Origin: Leptobrachium leishanense
Lineage: Eukaryota; Chordata; Amphibia; Anura; Megophryidae
Direction: 5' to 3'
Assembly (NCBI GenBank): GCA_009667805.1
Contig: CM019064.1
Coordinates: forward strand, 111,016,328-111,080,327
Length of the DNA: 64,000 nt
Shown here: piece by piece, positions 36,001-46,848 of the stretch
How positions within the stretch are numbered: the stretch's first letter is position 1
Layout: every line of letters begins with the position of its first letter
Notes under the pieces: generated by a model
Database searches by the model: none
The model's input: the letters and a program-made list of their open reading frames with translations, nothing else
Told to the model about the DNA's origin: nothing
Translations under genes and position numbers: made by a program

Positions 36001-37030
36001 AAATTAATTCACCCCCCAGCATTCCAAATTAATTGACCCCCAGCATTCCAAATTCACCCCCCAGCATTCCAAATTACTTCACCCCCCCGCCCCAGCATTC
36101 CAAATTAATTCACCCCAGCATTCCAAATTAATTCACCCCCCAGCATTCCAAATTAATTCACCCCCTAGCATTCCAAATTAATTCACCCCCCAGCCCCAGC
36201 ATTCCAAATTAATTCACCCCAGCATTCCAAATTAATTCACCCCCCTCCCAGCCCCAGCATTCCAAATTAATTCACCCCCAGCATTCCAAATTAATTCACC
36301 CCCTCCCAGCCCCAGCATTCCAAATTAATTCACCCCCTCCCAGCCTCAGCATTCCAAATTAATTCACCCCCAACATTCCAAATTGATTTACCCCACCAGC
36401 CCCAGCATTCCAAATTAATTCACCCCCGACATTCCAAATTATTCACCCCCCTCCCAGCCCCAGCATTCCAAATTAATTCACCCCCAACATTCCAAATTAT
36501 TCACCCCCCTCCCAGCCCAAGCATTCCAAATTAATTCACCCCCTCCCAGCCCCAGCATTCCAAATTAATTCACCCACTCCCAGCCCCAGCATTCCAAATT
36601 AATTCACCCCCAACATTCCAAATTAATTTACCCCACCAGCCCCAGCATTCCAAATTAATTCACCCCCAACATTCCAAATTATTCACCCCCCTCCCAGCCC
36701 CAGCATTCCAAATTAATTCACCCCCAGCATTCCAAATTATTCACCCCCCTCCCAGCCCCAGCATTCCAAATTAACTCACCCCCTCCCAGCCCCAGCATTC
36801 CAAATTAATTCACCCCCTCCCAGCCCCAGCATTCCAAATTAATTCACCCCCCCAGCCCCAGCATTCCAAATTAATTCACGCCCTCCCAGCCCCAGCATTC
36901 CAAATTAATTCACCCCCTCCCAGCCCCAGCATTCCAAATTAATTCACCCCCTCGAGGGCCCCAGCATTCCAAATTAATTCACCCCCCTCCCAGCCCCAGC
37001 ATTCCAAATTAATTCACCCCCAGCATTCCA
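33076..37030. repeat. Minisatellite 2 of element C, roughly 100 copies
   Basis: The core is 'cagcattccaaattaattca' followed by a C-rich linker of varied length (cccc to ccccctcccagcccc), giving units of about 25 or 34 bp. Interrupted once by the LTR-like insertion at 34033-34894. Variants such as 'ttaagtca' and 'ttacttca' cluster in neighbouring units, showing local duplication of blocks. Confidence 0.95.
34033..34894. mobile_element. LTR-like insertion (probable solo LTR), 862 bp
   Basis: Starts TGTCACGGTGGC and ends ACGTGACA, inverted TG...CA termini. It is flanked by cccagc on both sides (34027-34032, 34895-34900), a 4-6-bp duplication within the minisatellite. It has no internal retroviral or Ty3 coding sequence and no second LTR, so a solo LTR is most likely. 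The lineage cannot be assigned. Confidence 0.75.
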
Positions 37031-37470
37031 TATTCATAAATTTTCTTCCCCCCATACCAATTAATGCATTCTCCGCCCCCACCCCCGCATACCTCATGGC
37101 TGGCAGTGGCCTGGTGACCGTCGCGTGCTGGCTGGCAGGAGCTGGGAGGGAGATGCACGTCCTGTCACAGGGAGGATCTAGCCCACACATGCGCCTTAAT
37201 CCCAGGCCGCATGTGTGTGGGCGCTCCCTGTGATGTAATCAGAAGCAGCCGGCCACACTGATAGTATCTCGCCAGCTGCCCTTCCTCCCTCTTTAGGTGA
37301 CTATAACTGCCTTGCTGGGCGGCTGGCTATGTCGGCCGGCCTACCAGCAAGGAGGTCTAGCGGCCGCTCAATGTGCCAGGCTGCCAGCAGAGATGTGTGT
37401 CACACCGGGCATGCATTGTGGCAGCCCGGGGGACGCTTGCCACCCTGCCCCCCGGCCCAGTCCGCCCCTG
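37031..37470. other. GC-rich right subterminal region of element C
   Basis: About 440 bp of non-repetitive sequence ending at the CAGGGGCGGACTGGG terminus. Open frames here are shadows of GC-rich DNA. Confidence 0.6.
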
Positions 37471-38999
37471 GACCCTGTCCATGCTTGCTGGACCACGTGT
37501 CTAAAGTGACATGCACCTTGCTGCTGACTGCCTTTCCCAATGACTGGATAACATTGTCTTCCATGTGCTGGTATAGTGCTGGAATGGCCTTGCGTGAAAA
37601 GTAATGGCGTTTTGGAACCTGCCACTGTGGTACAGCGCATTCAGCAAATTCACGTGAGGGAGCAGAGTCCACCAGCTGGAAAAGCAGCAGCTGCAATGCG
37701 AGTAATTTTGCTAAGCTGGCATTTAGACGCTGTGCTTGGGGATGGTTGGGACTATATTTTTTCTTTCGCTGCAGCAGCTGTGGCAACGTAATCTGACTGC
37801 GTAAATCTTCAGCTACTGGGATGATGTCACATTGTGAGGAAGGAACTGCTGGTACATCCATTACTGTAGCATCATCCCTGTCGATGGAGGTTGTAGGCAA
37901 TTGCATGGCAGGACATACAGTGTGGGTAGAGACAGATGAGGAGGAGGAGGACCTATGCAGAGTTTTGCCCCAACGGGATGTGTGGCACTTGTTCATATGT
38001 CGCCTCAAGCACGTGGTACCCAAGTGTCCGGTGTTTATCCCACGCTTCAGCCTCCTCTGACATAGATTACAAATAGCAACGGTGGGGGCTGCTGCACATT
38101 TCTTAAAGAACTCCCAGACAGCAGAGTTCCTGCATGTGTTTTTTGAGACAACAGCGCTCTGCACCGGAGCAGCTCTGACATGTGATGCCTTGGACTGGCT
38201 AGTGCTACGTTTGGTCACAGAGGATGTTGTGTCTCGTGTTTGCTGTGCCTCCTCCTCCTCCCCCTCCTCCTCACTTGATTCCTCAGTTCGATCTGGCACC
38301 CAGGTGGAGTCAGTGACCTCATCATCATCAATGTCATCTTCACCCCCTATCTACTCATCACTGGAGCCAACTTGGCAGTATGCTGCAGCTGCTGGGGCAA
38401 CATGAGTGCCAGTTATTTGTGTGTCATCACTGGCACCCCCTTCCTCTAGGTTGATTATACTCCCTTGCTCAACCTCAGAGATTGAATCAGAGCACTGTAG
38501 TTGCTGCGCATCCTCAAGTAGCATGTCACTGTCATTGTAGTCAAACAATTCAGCTGACTCCTCCGTGTGTTATAGCGAGGCTACGGCAGGAGTAGCTGTG
38601 GACATGGAGGCTGCATTAGATGCTTTGACAGCTGAGGTGGACAGTAAAGCACTAGAAGCCTGGCTGGCAGAGGACTCGGAGGATGAGGATGGCCTGGTTA
38701 GCCAAGCCACCAAATCCTCTGTATGTTGCTGCTGCTTAAGAAGACGGCCAGCACCAGTTAGAAAGGACAAGCGTGCCCCTGCAGAGGATGCACCACGTCC
38801 ACCACGACCAGAGGCACAGCCTCCCGACACAGCGGCTGCTTGCCCTCTTATCTGTGTCTGGGAGCGTCTGCCAGTCCTTTTTGTTCTTTCAGACATGGTG
38901 AGTGATATATAGATTAATATATACAGAACTCTGATTCAACTCTGGTATAAAGATTTAAATAACTCTGGTATAACTCAGTGAGACACACTGATAGCTGGC

Positions 39000-39665
39000 A
39001 GCCAGTGACAAGAGACAGATCACCTCAATTCACAAATGTTTTAAAGAAATTAGTGAGCCCCAAAATACAGCATGGTACTGTTTGTGTGACAAGACACAGA
39101 TCACCTTAATTCACAAATGTTTTAAAGAAATTAGGGAGCCCCAAAATACAGCGTGGTACTTTTTGTATGACGAGACACAGATCACCTTATTTCCCAAGTG
39201 TTTTAAAGAAATTAGTGAGCCCCAAAAAAAATTGCTGGCAGTGTGACGAGACACAGAAGATCACCTTAATTCCCAAGTTTTTTAAAGAAATTAGTGAGCC
39301 CCAAAATACAGCGTGGTACTTTTTGTATGACGATACACAGATCACCTTAATTACCAAGTGTTTTAAAGAAATTAGTGAGCCCCAAAAAAAATTGCTGGCT
39401 GTGTGACGAGACACAGAAGATCACCTTAATTCCCAAGTGTTTTAAAGAAACTAGTGAGCCCCAAAATACAGCGTGGTACTTTTTGTATGACGAGACACAG
39501 ATCACCTTAATTCACAAGTGTTTTAAAGAAATTAGTGAGCCCCAAAAAGATTTGCTGGCACAGTGGCAAGACCCAGAAAATCACCTCAATTCACAAATGT
39601 TTTAAATAAAGTTGTAAACCCCAAAAAAAATTGCTGGCACAGTGACAAGACACACATCACCTAAA
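39000..39665. repeat. Tandem repeat upstream of the copy B transposase
   Basis: About eight units of 75-85 bp with 'gacacagatcaccttaattc', 'gtgttttaaagaaattagtg' and 'agccccaaaatacagcg' or 'agccccaaaaaaaattgctg', often alternating as pairs. It lies between the start codon and the TATA-like box of B. Copy A lacks it, perhaps because A is truncated there. Confidence 0.9.
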
Positions 39666-39795
39666 TTCAATGATATTTGGTCGAAATGAGACCCCCCAGA
39701 CCCCCCCAGTAGCGTGGCAGACCGGCAGTAACAACACACACAACTATCTTCTTTGAAATCTCCTCTGAAATGCGTGCAGAATCGGCGCGTTGAAA

Positions 39796-39804
39796 CCTTA
39801 TATA
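39796..39804 (-). promoter_or_regulatory. TATA-like box of hAT copy B
   Basis: On the minus strand it reads TATATAAGG, in the 5' region between the terminal repeat (40067) and the tandem array. It has CCAAT-like words (gccaatcac, ctgattggg on that strand) 50-100 bp upstream. Promoter role is inferred from position only. Confidence 0.4.
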
Positions 39805-41027
39805 GTGTGCTGCGGGACTTAGCTCATTTGCCCAATCAGGACTCTGAGCGGTGATTGGCATAGTGTTCAACCAGTCTTGCACCAGACCTGTGGTCAGGTG
39901 CAAGGCTGTAGCCAATTACGAGCTTCAGGCAGTGGGAAAATGCATTGTGGTCCATTGTGGTCGAAAATGCGGCGAACACCCGGAAATGTTCGGGGTTCGC
40001 GATCTGCTCGAACAGACTAAGTTCGGGTCGAACCCCGAACCGTGCGAACCTGACCAGCTCATCCCTAATGACCACCTGCCATGCATCCCATTGGCGCAAA
40101 ACTTTGCGTAGGTCCTCCTCCTCTTCATCATCTGTCTCTACCCCCACTGTATGTCCTGCCATGTCATTGCCTGCTACAACCTCCACTGACAGGGATGATG
40201 CTACAGTAATGGATGTACCAGGTCCTTCCTCACAATGTGACAGCATCCCATCAGCTGAAGATTTACGCAGTCAGATTACGTTGCCCCAGCTGCTGCAGCG
40301 TTAGAAAAAATATAGTCCCAACCATCCCCAAGCACAGCGTCTAAATGCCAGTTTAGCAAAATTACTCGCATTGCAGCTGCTGCTTTTCCAGCTGGTGGAC
40401 TCTGCTCCCTCACATGAATTTTCTCAATGTGCTGTACCACAGTGGCATGTTCCAAAACGCCATTACTTTTCACGGAAGGCCATTCCAGCACTATACCAGA
40501 ACGTGGAAGACAATGTTATTGAGTCATTGGGAAAGGCAGTCAACAGCAAGGTGCATGTGACTTTAGACATGTGATCCAACAAGCATGAACAGGGTCGTTA
40601 CATTTCCTTCACAGCACAGTGGGTAACTCTGATTGCAGCTGGGAGGGATCCAAGATGGGGCTCTGTGCTGGAGCTTGTTCATCCACCACGCCTCCAGAAA
40701 GCTGCTTGTATGAGGTCTGTCTACTCCACCACCACCACCTCTTCCTCCTCCTCCTCCTCCTTCTCTGTCTCTGGCGAAGTGGCAGTTAAACCGACGCCTG
40801 ACAGGGGCTACGCAATGGCTCAAGCAAAAAGATGCCATACTGTGCTTGAGCTGGTTTGTTTAGGGGACAGGAGGCACACCGGGCCAGAAATTCTGTCAGC
40901 TCTGCAGGGGCAGGTGCAGAGATGGTTAACACCACGCCAGCTTCAGCTGGGAATGGTCATCTGTAATAAAGGCAGCAACCTTCTCTCCGCCCTACACCTG
41001 GGAAGGTTGACGCATGTACCATGCCAC

Positions 41028-41880
41028 CTTATCTGGGTGCACTGACGCCTTTACCAGATTCATATCTTTTTAATATAGGACCTCATGGTCCACCCCTGCA
41101 CTCTTCCACAATACCACAGAGGGGTTACTGTATGATGGCAATTGCTGGCCTGGCACCAAAAGCACAATATCTGGGTGCACTGATGCCTTTACCAGATTCA
41201 TATCTGTTTAATATAGGACCGCATGGTCCACCCCAGCACTCTTCCACAATACCACAGAGGGGTTACTGTATGATGGCAATTGCTGGCCTGGCACCAAAAG
41301 CACAATATCTGGGTGCACTGATGCCTTTATCAGATTCATATCTTTTTAATATAGGACCGCATGGTCCACCCCTGCACTCTTCCACAATACCACGGAGGGG
41401 TTACTGTATGATGGCACTTGCTGGCCTGGCACCAAAAGCACAATATCTGGGTGCACTGATGCCTTTACCAGATTCATATCTTTTTAATATAGGACCGCAT
41501 GGTCCACCCCTGCGCTCTTCCACAATACCACAGAGGGTTTACTGTATGTTGGCACTTGCTGGTCTGGCACCAAAAGCACAATATCTGGGTGCACTGATGC
41601 CTTTACCAGATTCATATCTTTTTAATATAGGACCGCATGGTCCACCCCTGTGCTCTTCCACAATACCACAGAGGGGTTACTGTATGATGCACTTGCTGGC
41701 CTGGCACCAAAAGCACAATATCTGGGTGCACTGACGCCTTTACCAGATTCATATCTTTTTAATATAGGACCGCATGGTCCACCCCTGCACTCTTCCACAA
41801 TACCACAGAGGGGTTACTGTATGATGGCATTTGCTGGCCTGGCACCAAAGGCACAATATTTGGGTGCACTGCCACTGACG
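41028..41880. repeat. Tandem repeats of about 139 bp in copy A, six units
   Basis: Each unit has 'tatctgggtgcactga', 'cctttaccagattcatatct', 'ttaatataggaccgcatggt' and 'ccacaataccacagaggggt'. The period is 138-141 bp, mostly a multiple of three, which keeps a 237-codon frame open by chance. Confidence 0.92.
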
Positions 41881-42664
41881 CCTGTACCAGATTCATATCC
41901 TCAGAGGGGTTACAGTGTGATGGCACTGTTGCCGATGCTAAAGGCCCAATTTTAAAGCACCTATTGTTACTTTCATCCAAAGCCTGCATAAGTTTCACCA
42001 TAATTTAGCCAAAAAATCACTAAACTTTTTCTGCGCGTTCTAAAATGTCTTTTCATACAGGCTGCCGCCCCAAGCAGTTGTTTATGAATAGATTAAAGGA
42101 AAAGCATTTACCGTCATTTGAAATGTCATTTTTCTTTTTAAATGTTTCTATACATCCTAGAAATCCGCCACTTCACGGGCAGGTTATGGGGACCTCCTAG
42201 GCACGATATTTGAAGGAATTTTTCGTTTTTATTTTTAACCCTTATTTCATGGAAAACTCACTGTCCCTTTAAAAACGTTTTTTTTTAAAAACTTTTTGTT
42301 CTTGTTTCCTGTCCCCCAGGGCACTACCCGGACCCCCATACACCTTTTATGGCAAATATCTAGCATATATGCCCTCTTGGAGGGCACTCTAAAAATCGAA
42401 TTTTGAGTCCCATTGACTTGTATTGAGTTCTAGTTAGAACTTTTGAAAAGTTCGAGTTCGAATGCGAACCGAACTCGGGTGTGTTCGGCTCATCCCTAGT
42501 ACCAGCCAGTGACTTTTGATTATATCGAAAGGTAACTGAGTAATAAGGTAAATACCGTATTTTTCGCTCCATAAGACGCACCTGACCATAAGACGCACCT
42601 AGTTTTTAGAGGAGGAAAACCGGAAAATAAATATTCTGAATGAAATAGTGTAAAAATGGATATT

Positions 42665-43400
42665 GCCCCAGCTCGTGGATATGCCTTAGCTCACACATGG
42701 ATTTGCCCCAGCCAGCTCACACATGGATTTGCCCCAGCCAGCTCACACATGGATTTGCCCCAGCCAGCTCTCACATGGATTTGCCCCATCAGCTCTCACA
42801 TGGATTTGCCCCATCAGCTCTCACATGGATTTGCCCCAGCCAGCTCACACATGGATTTGCCCCATCAGCTCTCACATGGATTTGCCCCATCAGCTCTCAC
42901 ATGGATTTGCCCCAGCCAGCTCTCACATGGATTTGCCCCAGCCAGCTCACACATGGATTTGCCCCATCAGCTCTCACATGGATTTGCCCCAGCCAGCTCT
43001 CACATGGATTTGCCCCAGCCAGCTCACACATGGATTTGCCCCAGCCAGCTCACACATGGATTTGCCCCATCAGCTCACACATGGATTTGCCCCAGCCAGC
43101 TCACACATGGATTGGCCCCAGCCAGCTCACACATGGATTTGCCCCATCAGCTCTCACATGGATTTGCCCCATCAGCTCTCACATGGATTTGCCCCAGCCA
43201 GCTCACACATGGATTTGCCCCATCAGCTCACACATGGATTTGCCCCAGCCAGCTCTCACATGGATTTGCCCCAGCCAGCTCACACATGGATTTGCCCCAT
43301 CAGCTCTCACATGGATTTGCCCCAGCCAGCTCACACATGGATTTGCCCCAGCCAGCTCACACATGGATTTGCCCCAGCCAGCTCACACATTGATAATGCC
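42665..43400. repeat. Minisatellite of element D, 26-bp unit (24-bp variant), about 28 copies
   Basis: The unit is 'catggatttgccccagccag' plus 'ctcaca', with shorter 'gccccatcagctct' variants. All three plus-strand frames are open across it and encode nonsense Pro/His repeats. Confidence 0.95.
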
Positions 43401-43415
43401 CCAGCTCACATATGG

Positions 43416-43673
43416 ATATGGCCCAGCAGCTCGTGGATGTGCCTCCGCTCACCTGCCGCCGCCGCGTTCGTCTCCCTCTGAGCATGCGTCTGGCGGCAGG
43501 AAGCTTGGGCACTCGCCTGGGGGAGCCACGTGACCGCGATCTCGGGAGATCGCGGTCACGTGGCTCCCCCAGGCGAGTGCCCAAGCTTCCTGCCGCCGGA
43601 CGCATGCTCAGAGGGAGACGAACGCGGCGGCGGCAGGTGAGCGGAGGCACATCCACGAGCTGCTGGGCCATAT
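43416..43673. repeat. 258-bp near-perfect palindrome
   Basis: Two arms of about 128 bp meet at a 2-bp centre (gg at 43544-43545). I found one mismatch (T at 43491 opposite G at 43598). It is GC-rich and could extrude a cruciform. It accounts for the mirror-image open frames on both strands. Confidence 0.95.
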
Positions 43674-43752
43674 TCGCTCCATAAGACGCACCCACTTTTC
43701 CCCCCACTTTTTGGGGGGAAAAAAGTGCGTCTTATGGAGCGAAAAATACGGT

Positions 43753-45502
43753 AAAAGGCCAGGAAGTAAAATCTATAGATCTCAAAAGAAGATTTGTTCA
43801 CCACACTTTGACCTAAACTATTGCAGGAGACAGTAAGACACTTGCCAATGCTTGCTGTGTGACTTTATAGACTTCTTTCATTGTATCCTAGTGCGTGACT
43901 GTTGAGTTGACTAAGCCAATCCATTTACACAACAACTCACTGGTTTGATTTGCTGTTATTTCATCTTGGAGAGAGAAAGACAGAGAAAGAGGATTTTTAT
44001 TTTTTTCTGCATTGTCTCCTGTACTGCGCAATACTATCAGCAGTTGTCTGTATATATAGGTCTACATTAGATTATTTACACAAACTAAACTCCTAAAATA
44101 CAATCAGTTTTCCAAAACATTTAACACGTTAATTCTTAGGCGCCCACTTATGCCCATTGTCATTTAGATGTGGTTTTGCCACATTGGTCCACGGTCCCTT
44201 GGCAGGAGGCCAGCATCCACACTTCTCCAGCAGGCACAGAAGTCATGTATAGTGTGGGAAAGGGTGTCAAGTAAGTTGCGGGTGCAGTGATGGAGGGAGC
44301 TTTGGTTACACTACTGTACTATCCATGACCCCTGTCCAAAGTGACTGTATATTTCTGTCGCAATAAGGAAGATACTGAATCCTCAATGCCCTCAAACGTT
44401 CCCAAACTAATGGAGCAGATTGTCAAAGGGAGGTTGAGCTTGTCGCTGCCTCACAGACACATCTCTTTTGTTATGAACCAAATGAGACTTCGCCAATGAA
44501 ATAGTACCATTGGACCTGGTTTTGTAATCCAAACTAACCAATGAAAAAAGAAGGGAAGACATTGTTTAATAAGGTTTCATTTGGACGGAATGCTTTTCTA
44601 TTAAATGCACTGACATTCAATTGAATATGGTTGTGGAATATTTCCGTCATTTCATGGAACGCTGTTGTTCCCTCACTAATCCATTAACGAAAAACAAAGA
44701 ATTTATTGCCTGATAAAAAAGGCAAGGTCTGCATAGCTGGAATTGTTATCATCTTCAAAGATAGGCTGATTCTCTGTAGACTCTTGAAATTTACGTTGTA
44801 AAAATGCTTGCCTATGTCCAATCATCTTTGAATTTGTGTCATGCTACTTCTCATCATTTAAATCAAGATAGTCTGTATTTGTGATCTATTGACCTATTTT
44901 TTTTTGCTGTAAGCCAAGATTGCACAGCCTTCCATGAAATTGAAAAGGCAAAATACCTTAAAAACTATTTAAAATATCCTTGAAAAAACTTTTAGACTCA
45001 GTTCATGAGCATTAAATGCTAAGACCACCGGTAGGATATTTGTGCTTTAAACAGATGTTCAATTGATTTTATCTGTCCTTTATAGCATTGGTATGTCTTA
45101 AGTGATATGGCCTGCTCTAATGCGGAAAATAAGAACAGACCATCAAATCAACGACTAATACTTGCTAGAAAAATAACTGACTTTCATTGGTATGTATCAG
45201 TTTCATATACATATTTAAATTTTGTTTGAAAACCCTTACTAATAACAACTAATTTCATGTAAAATAAAAAACAAGGGAATGTAATAAAACAAATTCAAGA
45301 TACAATATGGATAATAGAAAGGAAATGAATATATACTAACCAGAGTTAGGATGCAAGTATGGTGTGTGGTGCAGCAATAATAATAATAACAATAATAATT
45401 TTAATGATTTAGATCTTTAGCATTACTGTATATATAACATTATATATTTATTATACCGCGTTATGTTTCTGTGTAGCTGATTGAATAACCCTGATAGAAT
45501 AC
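43753..45502. other. No recognisable gene or repeat
   Basis: AT-rich background with no motif-bearing open frame. Confidence 0.45.
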
Positions 45503-45938
45503 CTTTACAAAGAGAATCGAAAAGTCACCACACATTCGGTGACTTTTCATTCTCTTTAATTCGGTGCGATTTTTACTGCAGAATGTAATATTAAACGGTT
45601 TATTAGATATTAAATTAAAACGGAAATATTTTTAACATTGAAGCCTATGGGATTCATCTGAATAAATCTGTCGACTGAAACCACCGAACAACAGGGCATT
45701 TGACAACTTTTCCCTGCTGTTTTGTGTTCTCTGAATAGACGAAGCATTGCTTCTCTATGGGGATTTCACTGCCCTCGAACAGGCACCGAACAGGCACCAT
45801 ATGTGCAGGCAATTCGCAAAGATTTGGTGAACTGCCTGCTCTCTGAATAGCCGAATGGCCAGGAAAGGTAACCATACGCTGAATTTCAGTGTTAGGTTAC
45901 CTTTCGGGCCACAATTCAGATCTCTTTGAATAACCCTG
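45503..45938. mobile_element. MITE of the CAGGGTTATYC family, internally deleted, reverse
   Basis: It begins 'acaaagagaatcgaaaagtc' with the hairpin 'aaagtcaccacacattcggtgacttt', jumps to 'taataTTAAACGGTTTATT', then follows the family ('gaagcctatgggattcatct', 'ctctatggggatttcactgc') to 'ctctttgaataaccctg'. About half the normal length. Confidence 0.75.
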
Positions 45939-46112
45939 CATGTTAAAGTTGCTATCTCGATGTCACGGATAAAATAACTACTGAAAAAATGTCATGACTT
46001 TAATAATTAAAAGTTTAATAATGTAGTACAAGTTTTAAAAAGTCGTTTTTCACCCGCCCCCAAAAACAGACAGTGTGGCTAAAGTTTTTCAATGCACATT
46101 AACCTCTTGATA

Positions 46113-46275
46113 GGGTTGGGGTTACTATTTATTATTGTTTTAGGCTTACAGTTAGGGTTAGTATTAGGGTTACTCAATAGGATTGCTCTAGGGTTAGGTT
46201 TTGCATTAGGGATAGTATTTATTCTTGTTTTAGAGTTAGGGTTATTTTTAGGCTTAGGTTTTAGGTTAACTCTAA
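46113..46275. repeat. Degenerate telomere-like (TTAGGG)n-related repeat
   Basis: Recurrent 'ttagggtta', 'gggttagtattagggttac' and 'tttaggcttaggttttagg' words, with T-rich spacers. Degenerate interstitial telomeric DNA or a chance G/T-rich array; it produces a hydrophobic 66-codon frame that is not a gene. Confidence 0.6.
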
Positions 46276-46848
46276 TGCAGTCTATTCCCTAACCTTAATC
46301 AACAGATTCTGATCAATTTTCTTATGCAATTATTGCTGGAATTTTATCATACTCACTTTATTAAGATTTTCTGCAGCCCTGGAATATAAGTATTTATCTG
46401 ACATTTTAACATCTTAAGAGTATTTCTTTGAGATACCACAGATACAACATACAAAGACAGTGTACCCCACACCAAAACAATATCAGATTATGCAAAACTC
46501 AAATTCTATGACTTGCCTAAAGAGATTGTGCTGGCCAAGGAGTGCATTATCAAGTGGTGATTAAATTGGTCCATTAAGGGGAATGGGACCTTTCTTTCCA
46601 ATTGTTGGAAGCAGGAAAACCACAAGTATTCTTGAAATGTTCCTTTCGGGTTAATAGTCACTATGAACTTGCAGGTGTGAGAAGGATTGATTTAATTTGG
46701 ACAAAACAGACTTCTCACCATGTGGAAAATGAGCAATCTAAAAAAGGCAATGGCTGGATGATACGGGACCATGTTCTAAATTTGGGACAATGATGTAAAT
46801 GTGTATTACAATAGGCTCAAAGAAGATGATAGCACTGTCATAGTTGTA

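Larger units (their letters stand above)
32223..37470. mobile_element. Element C: hAT-type element with a giant minisatellite
   Basis: The ends are caggggctgactggcatc and the complement of ggcccagtccgcccctg. The flanking 8 bp are identical (gaccctgt, 32215-32222 and 37471-37478). It interrupts the B transposase right after TLDTWSSKHGQ, and copy A shows the uninterrupted sequence. Most of the 5,248 bp is tandem repeat (32515-37030) with an LTR-like insertion. The last 440 bp are unique, GC-rich and subterminal. No transposase. hAT membership is inferred from the 8-bp duplication and CAGGGG start. Confidence 0.9.
29762..38896 (-). pseudogene. hAT transposase pseudogene, copy B (BED finger, hATC domain)
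   Basis: Starting at 38896, MSERTKRTGRRSQTQIRGQA leads an acidic, Ser-rich N-terminus with two nonsense codons (after TPAVASL near 38568, where A has Ser; after QVGSSDE near 38350, where A has Glu). The BED finger follows: WEFFKKC, CNLC, HLGTTCLRRHMNKCH. VHVTLDTWSSKH begins the catalytic region, which is split by element C. It resumes at 32222 and is split again by the MITE at 31523. Foreign A-rich sequence follows at about 31180-31486. Then come the hAT motifs THVPCLAHVLNLVV and MPTRWNSTLAMLQRL. A one-base slip in a 7-T/7-C run near 30880 precedes the last open frame (366 codons). That frame has SPFEEATRMVS and the C-terminal dimerisation motif (SERTFSAAGGFVTDKRVRL). Not functional as it stands. 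Confidence 0.9.
42554..43752. mobile_element. Element D: TIR element with minisatellite and giant palindrome
   Basis: The ends are accgtatttttcgctccata and its exact complement. Inside each end 'taagacgcacc' is repeated. Between lie the 26-bp minisatellite (42665-43400) and a 258-bp palindrome. TA may be the duplicated target (taaaTA|CCG...CGG|TAaaag). No transposase and no superfamily assigned. It lies 55 bp right of copy A. Confidence 0.85.

Noticed and set aside
33076..37030. CRISPR-like array of repeats and spacers
   Set aside because: The 'spacers' are C-rich linkers of varied length, not unique sequences, there are no cas genes, and the context is a vertebrate transposon.
41021..41734. 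237-codon open frame with about 46-residue repeats (PDSYLFNIGPHGPP...)
   Set aside because: The frame exists because the non-coding 139-bp hAT tandem repeats have periods near a multiple of three; the same DNA in copy B is not open and has no start or domain.
42656..43533. Three overlapping open frames of 245-278 codons (SHMDLPQPAHTWICP type)
   Set aside because: All three plus-strand frames are open through a 26-bp minisatellite lacking stop words; low-complexity product, no gene.
43357..43707. Mirror-image open frames on both strands encoding similar Arg-rich proteins
   Set aside because: Direct consequence of the 258-bp palindrome, not two genes.
46092..46292. 66-codon highly hydrophobic open frame
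   Set aside because: Product of the T/G-rich telomere-like repeat; no start context or relatives.
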